From Ralstonia mannitolilytica (GTDB taxonomy: Bacteria; Pseudomonadota; Gammaproteobacteria; Burkholderiales; Burkholderiaceae): 64,000 nucleotides of DNA. The position numbers and the translations under genes were made by a program. The notes beneath the pieces were generated by a model. The model did not search any database, was not told the DNA's origin, and saw only the letters and a program-made list of their open reading frames with translations. The DNA lies in contig NZ_CAJPVG010000004.1 of the NCBI RefSeq assembly GCF_905397375.1, forward strand, positions 1 to 64,000. Reading direction: 5' to 3'. This document shows positions 25,380-33,444 of this stretch, in pieces; within the stretch, counting starts at the first letter, position 1, and each line of letters opens with the position of its first letter.

Positions 25380-26026
25380 CACGGCGCTCCGAGGCATGCG
25401 CGCAGGCGGTCCAGGCTGCGCCGCATCCACGATTTGACGGTGCCCAGCGGCAATGAGAGTGCCTGGGCCAGCTCGGTGTGCGACAGGTCGCGCAGATAGG
25501 CCAGCGTGACGACTTCACGCTGCCGCGGGTCCAGGCGCTTCAGGCATTCCGCGAGCGCCCGTGCCTGCTGGCCAGCGAGCGCGAGGTCAGCCGGACCGGG
25601 CGCGTGATCGGCCAGTACGTCGGCGTACGACGCATCCAGCGGTACGGATTCCTGCACCCGCTCTGCATGCTGGCGGCGCAGGCAGTCCAGCGCGCGGTTG
25701 CGCACGATGGTGGTCATCCACGTCATGGGGGCGGCCAAGTGCGGGCGGTAGTCGCCGGCGTGGCGCCAGATGTTGACGAAACTTTCCTGCAAGACGTCCT
25801 CGGCCCAATCCTTCCTGACCAAGATACGCAGCGCGAGCCCGAACAGTTTCGGCGCGCATCGCGCATAGAGCGCACGCAGCGCATCGCGCTCGCCCAGGCC
25901 GATGCGCTGCAGCAGGGCGGCCAGTTCGTCGGCCTCGCTTCCCTGCGGGCGTCCGGTTGCGGCCGCCGCTGGTGCGCTGGCGTTTTCGGCTGCGTGGTCT
26001 GCGGCGGTGCGCTGGAAGGTGAGCAC
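25379..26026 (-). CDS. Sigma-70 family (ECF/SigK-like) RNA polymerase sigma factor
   Basis: Alternative sigma factor. Region 2 is visible as RKDWAEDVLQESFVNIWRHA and MTTIVRNRALDCLRRQ. Region 4 has LDPRQREVVTLAYLRDLSHTE and the helix-turn-helix PLGTVKSWMRRSLDRLRACL. The start is uncertain: I use GTG 26026 (215 residues), but a GTG about 11 codons upstream is also open and no good ribosome site decides. It is cotranscribed with the anti-sigma gene and diverges from the ferritin-like gene, which may be its target. Confidence 0.85.
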   Translation of the reverse strand: MLTFQRTAADHAAENASAPAAAATGRPQGSEADELAALLQRIGLGERDALRALYARCAPKLFGLALRILVRKDWAEDVLQESFVNIWRHAGDYRPHLAAPMTWMTTIVRNRALDCLRRQHAERVQESVPLDASYADVLADHAPGPADLALAGQQARALAECLKRLDPRQREVVTLAYLRDLSHTELAQALSLPLGTVKSWMRRSLDRLRACLGAP

Positions 26027-26217
26027 GGGGCGGCGTTGTGGTGTGTCCTGCACGAAGTGTAGGAAGAATCCGGCGTCGTGGGGCAATTCACGATGAGGTC
26101 GGGAGGTTTTGCATCCAGTGGCGACTGCGCTCCGTATAAGCGGGCAGGCGGTGGATAAAACGCCGCCGGCCCGCATCCCGTGGGCCGCTTCCTCCACGAA
26201 AGCACAGGAGTCCAACC

Positions 26218-26823
26218 ATGGATACGACGAAAGAGCGGGATCTGCTCGATACCGATACACCGCGCATGGACGCACGCCGCCGCGTACTGCTGCGCGCGCC
26301 GGGGCTGATGGCGCTCGGTTCGCTGGCGGCGGTGACGCTGGGGCGCTCGATGCCAGCCTGGGCGCAGACGCAGTCGGGCAGCGTGAAAGACGACATCAAC
26401 ATCCTCAACGTGGCGCTCGGGCTGGAGTACCAAGCCATCGCCGCATACCAGGTGGGGGCGGAGAGCGGGCTGCTGCAAAAGCCGGTGCTGGCGACGGCGG
26501 TGAAGTTCCAGGGCCATCACAAGGCGCACGCCGCCGTGCTCGCGGACACCGTTTCCAAGCTGGGTGGCACGCCGGTCATGGACAAGAAGGTGTCGGAATA
26601 CAACTTCCCGATCAGCCAGTTGAAGACGCAGGCCGATGTCCTGCGCTTTGCCGCCGGGCTCGAGAAGGGCGCGACGTCCGCCTACATGGGCGTGATGCCC
26701 AATTTCCATACGCGTGAGCTGACCAAGGCTGCGGCCAGCATCATGGGCGACGAAGCCATGCACTGGGCGGTGCTGCTGTCGGCGCTCGGCGAGGATCCGG
26801 TGCCGGTCGCTTTCATCAGTTAG
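26218..26823 (+). CDS. Exported ferritin-like domain protein
   Basis: A 201-residue protein with a signal resembling a Tat signal (ARRRVLLRAPGLMALGS, cleavage near PAWAQ). A four-helix ferritin-like domain follows (LEYQAIAAYQVG, FQGHHKAHAAVLAD, GLEKGATSAYMG, GDEAMHWAVLL). The Glu and His residues could form a di-iron site. A role in periplasmic stress or metal handling is inferred. AGGAG lies 7 bases before the ATG. The gene diverges from the sigma/anti-sigma pair, a common pairing for such proteins. Confidence 0.8.
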   Translation: MDTTKERDLLDTDTPRMDARRRVLLRAPGLMALGSLAAVTLGRSMPAWAQTQSGSVKDDINILNVALGLEYQAIAAYQVGAESGLLQKPVLATAVKFQGHHKAHAAVLADTVSKLGGTPVMDKKVSEYNFPISQLKTQADVLRFAAGLEKGATSAYMGVMPNFHTRELTKAAASIMGDEAMHWAVLLSALGEDPVPVAFIS

Positions 26824-26854
26824 CCCAGATTGCGCCGCTGCGCCACCGGGCCCG

Positions 26855-27739
26855 TTACGGCGCAGCCGTCTTCTTGAGCGCGTCGAAGGCCTCGACGATG
26901 CACTCCATCAGCGCCCGGATGCGCGCGGTCTTGTGCAGATCGGCATGCGTGACGAGCCACACGTCCTGCATGCTGCGGCGGTTCGGCAGAACACGCACGA
27001 GTTGCGGATAGGCCTCGGCACGGCGGCATACCAGTTCGGTGATCCCCATGCCCGCGGCTACCGCCTCGATGAGTGCGGTCGCCGAATTGCTCTGCAGCAC
27101 GACCCGGCCGCGCGTGATGGGCTCGCCGCAGAGGTCGTCCCACATCCATGGCACTTCGTTGCGCGGGTAAAGCACGAGGTCGTGGCCCGCAAAGGCGCTT
27201 CCCTCTTCGGGCTCGCCGCGCGCGGCGACGTAGCCTCGGCTTGCGTAGACGCCCGTTTCCATGTGTCCGATACGCCGGGCGATGAGGTCGGGCGCGTCCG
27301 GGCGCAGCGTGCGCACCGCCACGTCGGCCTCGCGCTTGGTGAGGTTGGCGATGCTCTTGGAGGCCATGCACACCACGTCGATACCCGGATGCCGCTGCCG
27401 CAACTGCGCAATGGCCGGCAGCACGAAGGTGGCGGCCATGGTGTCGGTGGTGGCCACGCGGATGGTGCCGGCGAGCTGCGCGTCGATGCCGGCCACGCGG
27501 CGCTCGATGGCGTGCGCGGCTTGCTCCATCGCCTCGGCCGGGGCCAGCAGCGCCTCGCCGGCGGGCGTCAGAACCAGCGCGGTGGATGTCCGCAGGAACA
27601 ACTTGGCCGACAGCTCTTCTTCCAGTCCCGCAACGCGGCGGCCGACCGTGGCCTGATCGACGCACAGCCGCTGTGCCGCGCCGCGCAGCGTGCCGGTGCG
27701 CGCCACAGCCAGGAAAAAGCGGGCGTTGTCCCAGTTCAT
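26855..27739 (-). CDS. LysR-family transcriptional regulator
   Basis: A 294-residue regulator: winged helix-turn-helix at 1-60 (NWDNARFFLAVARTGTLRGAAQRL, with VGRRVAGLEEEL as recognition region), then the substrate-binding domain (about 90-290). The start at ATG 27739 is the conserved MNWDNARFF; the longer frame is spurious. It diverges from an MFS drug-type transporter, the usual target of such a regulator. An AT-rich dyad lies in the shared promoter region. Confidence 0.92.
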   Translation of the reverse strand: MNWDNARFFLAVARTGTLRGAAQRLCVDQATVGRRVAGLEEELSAKLFLRTSTALVLTPAGEALLAPAEAMEQAAHAIERRVAGIDAQLAGTIRVATTDTMAATFVLPAIAQLRQRHPGIDVVCMASKSIANLTKREADVAVRTLRPDAPDLIARRIGHMETGVYASRGYVAARGEPEEGSAFAGHDLVLYPRNEVPWMWDDLCGEPITRGRVVLQSNSATALIEAVAAGMGITELVCRRAEAYPQLVRVLPNRRSMQDVWLVTHADLHKTARIRALMECIVEAFDALKKTAAP

Positions 27740-27791
27740 GGTTCGGCTCCTGGTCTTCGTAGTCTGGGTGATGCAGATTTGCAGCGGAGTG

Positions 27792-27816
27792 ATGCAAAAA
27801 CACTGCTTTTTTGCAT
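27792..27816. promoter_or_regulatory. Dyad in the LysR/MFS divergent promoter
   Basis: A 9-bp inverted repeat (ATGCAAAAA at 27792-27800, TTTTTGCAT at 27808-27816) with a 7-base spacer lies between the divergent LysR and MFS genes. It contains the T-N11-A pattern of LysR sites, so it is a candidate operator for the adjacent regulator. Confidence 0.5.
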
Positions 27817-27875
27817 GCCCTGCCAAGCCTACACTTCGGCGCATGAACTTGCCAAGATTGCCGAAGGATTCCGTC

Positions 27876-29288
27876 ATGTCTTCTTGCAACGCCCACGCAT
27901 TGTGTGCTCCTCAGCGGCCCGACCTCAGCCGCTGGCGCCGCAATGCCACGCTGGGCATCCTTACGTCGGGTGTGTTCATGGCCGTGCTCGATACGACCGT
28001 GGTCAACGTGGCCCTCATCGCCATGCGCGACAGCCTGCACAGCAGCGTCGCCGAACTTGCCTGGATCGTCGACGCTTACACGCTGGCGTTTGCCGCGTTC
28101 ATCCTCACCGGGGGCCTGCTCAGCGACCGTATCGGCGCGCGCACGGTGTTCATGGCCGGCATGGCCGTGTTCATCGTGGCGTCGGCCGGCTGCGGGCTGG
28201 CGCCTTCGGTTGCCACGCTGATCGCCGCGCGCATCCTGCAGGGTGTGGGCGCGGCGATGTTCCTGCCGAGCTCGCTGTCGCTGATCCGCAGCACCTTTGA
28301 AGACCCGCGCGAGCGCGCCTGGGCCATCGGCCTGTGGGGCGCCATCGTCGCGACTGCGGCGGCGGTGGGGCCGGCGCTCGGCGGCATTCTTGTCGATACG
28401 TACGGCTGGCGCAGCGCGTTCCTCATCAACGTGCCGCTGGGCGTGGCGGGCATGCTCGGCACGTGGGTGATCGTGCGCGAGGTCCAGCCGGTGCGTGCCC
28501 GGCCCTTCGATTGGGCAGGGCAGGTCACCAGCGCGGTGATGCTCGCGGCGCTGTGCTTCGCGGCCATCGAGTGGCCGGTGCGCGGCGGGCAGTCGCCGTG
28601 GGTGTGGGGCGCTGCGCTGTTGACGCTGGCGGCCGGCGCGCTGTTCGTCATGGCCGAACGCCGCGCGCCTGCCCCGCTGGTGCCGCTGGCGTGGTTTGCG
28701 CACCGCACGCTGGGTGCCGTCAACGGCATGGGCTTCCTGCTGAACTTCGGCTATTTCGGCGCGCTGTTCGTGTTGAGCCTGCATTTGCAGAACGCGGAGC
28801 ACCTGAGCGCGCGCCAGACCGGTCTCGTCATGCTGCCGATGGCGATCAGCCTGTCTGCGGGCAACATCTCTGCGGGCAAGCTGATGGGGCGGTTCTCTGC
28901 GTACAGCATGATGCTCAGCGGCCTGCTGATCGCCGCGTTGGGCCTGATGGCGACATCGGCCGCGCTGAGCGGGCACGCGCCACTGTGGCTCGCCAGCGCG
29001 ACGATGGTGGCGTACGGCGGCGGCACCGCGCTCGCCATTGCACCGATGACCTCGACCATCCTGTCCGCCGCACCGGGCGAGCTCGCCGGCACGGCGTCGG
29101 GCCTGCTCAATGCGGCGCGGCAGACCGGCAGCCTGCTGGGCGTGGCGGCGGCCGGCGCCGTCGTGACGGTGGTGCCCGACGTCGCGCGCGCCGCGCCCAC
29201 CGTGTTTGGGCTAATGACGCTGTCCTACGCCGGCGCGATGGCGATGGCGTGGATCAGCCGCCGCCCCGCCGCCACCGCGCTGGCCTGA
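27876..29288 (+). CDS. MFS transporter, DHA2 (EmrB/QacA) family
   Basis: Proton-driven efflux pump candidate of 470 residues with about 14 membrane helices. DHA2 motifs are present: LDTTVVNVALIAM in helix 1, the loop GGLLSDRIGARTVF, and GVGAAMFLPSSLSLI. The ATG at 27876 has AAGGA upstream; another ATG 33 bases earlier is possible. The substrate is not evident. Its stop is only 3 bases from the ppc stop on the opposite strand, with no room for a terminator. Confidence 0.9.
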   Translation: MSSCNAHALCAPQRPDLSRWRRNATLGILTSGVFMAVLDTTVVNVALIAMRDSLHSSVAELAWIVDAYTLAFAAFILTGGLLSDRIGARTVFMAGMAVFIVASAGCGLAPSVATLIAARILQGVGAAMFLPSSLSLIRSTFEDPRERAWAIGLWGAIVATAAAVGPALGGILVDTYGWRSAFLINVPLGVAGMLGTWVIVREVQPVRARPFDWAGQVTSAVMLAALCFAAIEWPVRGGQSPWVWGAALLTLAAGALFVMAERRAPAPLVPLAWFAHRTLGAVNGMGFLLNFGYFGALFVLSLHLQNAEHLSARQTGLVMLPMAISLSAGNISAGKLMGRFSAYSMMLSGLLIAALGLMATSAALSGHAPLWLASATMVAYGGGTALAIAPMTSTILSAAPGELAGTASGLLNAARQTGSLLGVAAAGAVVTVVPDVARAAPTVFGLMTLSYAGAMAMAWISRRPAATALA

Positions 29289-29291
29289 GCG

Positions 29292-32200
29292 TCAGCCGCT
29301 ATTGCGCAGCCCGGCCGCGATCCCGTTGATCGACAGGTGGATGCCGCGGCGCACGCGTGCATCGTCGCTGCCGGCCTTGCCCGAGCGGAACCGCTTGAGC
29401 AGTTCGACCTGCAAGTGGTTCAGCGGGTCCAGGTAGGGGAAGCGGTTTTTGATGGAGCGCGCGAGCAGCGGGTTGTCGGCCAGGCGCTCCGATTGCCCCG
29501 TGATGGCGGCCAGCATCTGCTCGGTCAACGTGAACTCCGCCGAGATGCGCGAGAACACCGCGTTGCGCAGCTTGCGGTCCTCGCACAGCTGCGCATAACG
29601 CGAGGCCACGTTGAGGTCCGCCTTGGACAACACCATGTCCATGTTCGACAGCAGGTTCGCAAAGAACGGCCACTGCTTGTACATGCGCTTGAGCGTGGCC
29701 AGGCGTGCCGCGCGGGCCCGGGCGCTGCCGGCGGCGTCCAGCCACTGCTGCACGGCGCTGCCAAAGCCGAACCAGCCCGGCAGCAGCAGGCGGCACTGGC
29801 CCCACGAGAAGCCCCACGGAATCGCGCGCAGGTCTTCGATGCGACGATGCTTCTTGTCCATCAGCTTGCGCGAGGCCGGGCGCGAACCGAGGTTCAGGTC
29901 GGCAATCTCGGTGATGGGCGTGGTGGCGAAGAAGTAGTCCTTGAAGCCCGGCGTTTCGTAGACGAGGTTCCGGTATGCGGCAAAGGCGTTGTCCGACAGC
30001 GCCTGCATGGCGGCTTCGAACTCTTCCAGGCCCTTGGGGCGGTTGCGCGTAGGCAGCAGCGTCGCTTCCAGCGTGGCGGCGACGATGGTCTCCAGGTTGC
30101 GCCGGCCGATCTCGGGGTTGGCGAACTTGCTGGAGATGATTTCGCCCTGTTCGGTCAGGCGGATCTGACCGTTCACGGTGCCTGGCGGCTGCGACAGGAT
30201 GGCCTGGTAAGTCGGGCCGCCGCCTCGGCCCACCGTGCCGCCGCGGCCGTGGAACAGGCGCAGGCGCACGCCCTTGCGCTCGAACAGCTCCACGAGGGCG
30301 AGTTCTGCCTTGTACAACTCCCAGTTGGAGGTGAGGAAACCGCCGTCCTTGTTGGAGTCGGAATAGCCGAGCATGACCTCCTGCTCGTTGCCCTGCGCGG
30401 CCAGCACCGCATCGAAGCCGGGCAGGGCCAGCAGCTCGCCCATGATCTCCGGGGCGTTGCGCAAGTCTTCAATGGTTTCGAACAGCGGGATCACCATCAC
30501 GTCCAGCCCTGCGCCTGCACCCTCGGCGCCCGTGCGGAACATGCCGGCTTCCTTCTGCAGCAGCATCACTTCGAGCAGGTCGGACAGCGTCTCGGTGTGC
30601 GAGATGATGTAGTTGCGCACGATGCGGTTGCCGTAGCGGGCCCGCACCTCGCGCGCGGCACGGAAGATGTCGAGCTCCGACGTGGTCTGCTCGCTGTACG
30701 TATGGAACGGCAGCGTCAGCAGGCGCGGCTGTTGCAGCTCGCGCAGCAGCAGCGTGCGCTTCTCGGCTTCGGACAGCGCCGCGTACGCGCTTTCCACGCC
30801 CGCGACCTTGAGCAATTCGGCGACGGTCGCTTCGTGCACGTCCGACACCTGCCGCAAGTCGATCGAAGACAGGTGGAAGCCGAACACATCGATCGCGCGC
30901 GCCAGCGAGCTCAGGCGCGCATCTGCCAGCGCCTCGCCGTGGTGCGCGGCCAGCGAATCGATGACGGTCTGGATGTCGGCGCGCAGTTCCTCCGCGCTGG
31001 CATAGGCGGGTGCCGGGCCCACGGCATGGCGGCCTGCGTCTTCGCCAGTCAGCTCGCGGCACGTGGCAGCCAGCCGGGCGTAGACGCCGATCAGCGCGCG
31101 GCGGTAGGGCTCGTCCGCGCGATGCTCGGAGCGGTCGGGCGATTGCTCTGCCAGCGCCAGCAGTTCGGCGCTTACATCGACCTGCGACGTTGACATCGAC
31201 AGCTCGGCGCCCAGTGCGTGGATCTCTTCCAGGTACCACGCGAGGATCACGCTCGCCTGCTTGCGGGCGGCGTAGCGCAGCGTTTCTGCCGTGACGAACG
31301 GGTTGCCGTCGCGGTCGCCGCCGATCCACGAGCCCATCTGGAAGAAGGCGGGCAGCGGAGCCGGCGCGCCACGGGCGCCGCGGCGCGGGAAGACGGTCGC
31401 CAGATCCTCTTCGAGCTCGCGGTACAGCGCGGGAATCTCGCGCAGGAACGTTGTCTGGTAGTACGACAGCGCGTTTTCGATCTCGTCGGCCACCATCAGG
31501 CGCGTGGTGCGCAGCATGCGCGTCTGCCACAGCTTGGTCACGTGCGCGCGCAGCAGCGTCGTGTTGCGTTCGCGCTCGCGCGTCGTGAGCGGCGTGTCGC
31601 GTTCGGCCAGCAGGCGCGCAATCTCGCGCTGCGCATCGAGAATGCTCTTGCGCTGCACCTCGGTCGGGTGCGCAGTGAGCACCGGCACGATCAGCGCGGC
31701 ATCAAAGAACCGGCGCAGCGTCTCGCCAGACACCCCTTCATCGGCCACCGACAGCAGCGCCCGCATCAGGCTGCCCGGCTGCGGCGGCGAGCCGGCCAGC
31801 GCATGCACGCGGCGGCGGCGGTTGTGGTGCTGGTCTTCGGCAATGTTGGCCAGGTGCGAGAAATAGCTGAACGCGCGCACCACGGAGTTCGTCTGCTCGC
31901 GCGAGAGCGTCTTGAGCAGGCGGTCGAGTTCCTGCTCGGCCTGGCGGTCGCCATCGCGGCGAAAGCGTACGGCGGTCTGGCGGATGGTCTCGACGGTTTC
32001 GAAGGCGGCGGCGCCTTCCTGTTCGCGCAGCACATCGCCCAGCAGGCGGCCGAGGAAGCGGATGTCTTCCTTGAGCGGCTGGTCCTTGGCCGCCGCACTG
32101 CCAGACGAGCGCCGTGCGACTGGCCCGAACGATGGCGCACCGAGTGATGTGCCGTTGGCCTGGTCCACGCCATTGGCCTTGGCCACCGGCGGTGTCGCGG

Positions 32201-32303
32201 CTTTGGCCGCCCTGGTGGCCTTGGCCGGCTTGGCGGGGGCGGCGGATGCCTTGCGGGCGGGGGTCGCGCGCGAGGAAGCGCGGCGCGCGGCGGGCTGCGT
32301 CAT
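29292..32303 (-). CDS. ppc: Phosphoenolpyruvate carboxylase
   Basis: Anaplerotic enzyme making oxaloacetate from PEP and bicarbonate. The 1003-residue product contains VLTAHPTEVQRKS with the catalytic histidine, GGDRDGNPFVT and FHGRGGTVGRGGGP. The C-terminus NGIAAGLRNSG is typical. It is longer than usual because about 75 N-terminal residues are an Ala/Lys/Pro/Arg-rich low-complexity stretch before the conserved PLKEDIRFLGRLLGD. Start at ATG 32303 with CAGGAG upstream. It diverges from hemC. Confidence 0.96.
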   Translation of the reverse strand: MTQPAARRASSRATPARKASAAPAKPAKATRAAKAATPPVAKANGVDQANGTSLGAPSFGPVARRSSGSAAAKDQPLKEDIRFLGRLLGDVLREQEGAAAFETVETIRQTAVRFRRDGDRQAEQELDRLLKTLSREQTNSVVRAFSYFSHLANIAEDQHHNRRRRVHALAGSPPQPGSLMRALLSVADEGVSGETLRRFFDAALIVPVLTAHPTEVQRKSILDAQREIARLLAERDTPLTTRERERNTTLLRAHVTKLWQTRMLRTTRLMVADEIENALSYYQTTFLREIPALYRELEEDLATVFPRRGARGAPAPLPAFFQMGSWIGGDRDGNPFVTAETLRYAARKQASVILAWYLEEIHALGAELSMSTSQVDVSAELLALAEQSPDRSEHRADEPYRRALIGVYARLAATCRELTGEDAGRHAVGPAPAYASAEELRADIQTVIDSLAAHHGEALADARLSSLARAIDVFGFHLSSIDLRQVSDVHEATVAELLKVAGVESAYAALSEAEKRTLLLRELQQPRLLTLPFHTYSEQTTSELDIFRAAREVRARYGNRIVRNYIISHTETLSDLLEVMLLQKEAGMFRTGAEGAGAGLDVMVIPLFETIEDLRNAPEIMGELLALPGFDAVLAAQGNEQEVMLGYSDSNKDGGFLTSNWELYKAELALVELFERKGVRLRLFHGRGGTVGRGGGPTYQAILSQPPGTVNGQIRLTEQGEIISSKFANPEIGRRNLETIVAATLEATLLPTRNRPKGLEEFEAAMQALSDNAFAAYRNLVYETPGFKDYFFATTPITEIADLNLGSRPASRKLMDKKHRRIEDLRAIPWGFSWGQCRLLLPGWFGFGSAVQQWLDAAGSARARAARLATLKRMYKQWPFFANLLSNMDMVLSKADLNVASRYAQLCEDRKLRNAVFSRISAEFTLTEQMLAAITGQSERLADNPLLARSIKNRFPYLDPLNHLQVELLKRFRSGKAGSDDARVRRGIHLSINGIAAGLRNSG

Positions 32304-32412
32304 TACTGTCTCCTGAATGGGATGGGTAGGGTGCTGGATGCGCACCGTTTTCGGCATCATTTCAACGTGATAGTCGGGCTGTCGCGAAAATGCTGCGTGC
32401 TACCATTGCCGC

Positions 32413-33429
32413 ATGTCTTCCAACACCCGTCCGACCCCCGTCGAATCCCAGCTTGCAACGACTCCTGCAGCCCAGGCGCCGACCAAGCTGGTCATCGCCT
32501 CGCGCGAAAGCCGGCTTGCACTTTGGCAGGCCGAACACGTGCGTGCTGCATTGCAAAAATACTATCCCGCGTGCGACGTGTCCATCCTCGGCATGACCAC
32601 GCGCGGCGACCAGATCCTCGACCGCTCGCTCGCCAAGGTGGGGGGCAAAGGCTTGTTCGTGAAGGAGCTGGAAGTCGCGTTGGCCGAGGGGCGGGCCGAC
32701 CTGGCCGTCCATTCGCTCAAGGACGTGCCGATGGAGCTGCCGCAGGGCTTTGCGCTGCCGACCATCCTCGAGCGCGAAGACCCGCGCGACGCCTTCGTCT
32801 CCAACGACTACGCAGACCTTGCATCGCTGCCGGCCGGCGCCGTGGTGGGCACGTCCAGCCTGCGCCGCGAGGCTTCGCTGCGCGCGCGCTTTCCGCACTT
32901 GGTAATCCGGCCGCTGCGGGGCAACCTCGACACGCGCCTGGGCAAGCTGGATCGCGGCGATTACGCGGCCATCATCCTGGCTGCGGCCGGGCTCAAGCGC
33001 CTCGGTCTGGGCAATCGCATCCGCTCGATCATCGCGCCGGAAGAATCGTTGCCCGCGGCAGGCCAGGGCGCACTCGGCATCGAAATCCGCGCCGATCGTG
33101 CCGACGTGCAAGCGTGGCTGGCGCCTCTGTATCACCTGCCGACAGCGCTGGCGGTCACGGCCGAGCGTGCCGTTTCGCGCATCCTGGGCGGTTCTTGCCA
33201 GGTGCCGCTGGCTGCGTTTGCGCAGTGGTCGGACGCCGGCACGCTGCGCCTGCGCGCCTTCGTTGCCTCGCAGGACGGCACCCGCAAGCTCGCCGCCGAC
33301 GGCGAAGCCGCACCTGCCACGCTGGCCGAAGCCGATGCGCTGGGCGTGCGCGTTGCCCGGCAGATGCTGGACGGCGGTGCGCGCGACATCCTTGCCATGC
33401 TGGGCGCCGACGCGCCGCCTGCCACCTGA
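32413..33429 (+). CDS. hemC: Porphobilinogen deaminase (hydroxymethylbilane synthase)
   Basis: Polymerises four porphobilinogens in haem synthesis. The 338-residue protein shows ASRESRLALWQAEHV, KGLFVKELE, the VHSLKDVPM motif, and the dipyrromethane-bearing cysteine in GGSCQVPL. It is first of the hemC-hemDX-hemY cluster; the next gene starts 15 bases after its stop. Confidence 0.97.
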   Translation: MSSNTRPTPVESQLATTPAAQAPTKLVIASRESRLALWQAEHVRAALQKYYPACDVSILGMTTRGDQILDRSLAKVGGKGLFVKELEVALAEGRADLAVHSLKDVPMELPQGFALPTILEREDPRDAFVSNDYADLASLPAGAVVGTSSLRREASLRARFPHLVIRPLRGNLDTRLGKLDRGDYAAIILAAAGLKRLGLGNRIRSIIAPEESLPAAGQGALGIEIRADRADVQAWLAPLYHLPTALAVTAERAVSRILGGSCQVPLAAFAQWSDAGTLRLRAFVASQDGTRKLAADGEAAPATLAEADALGVRVARQMLDGGARDILAMLGADAPPAT

Positions 33430-33444
33430 TTCCAACGGCTCGCC

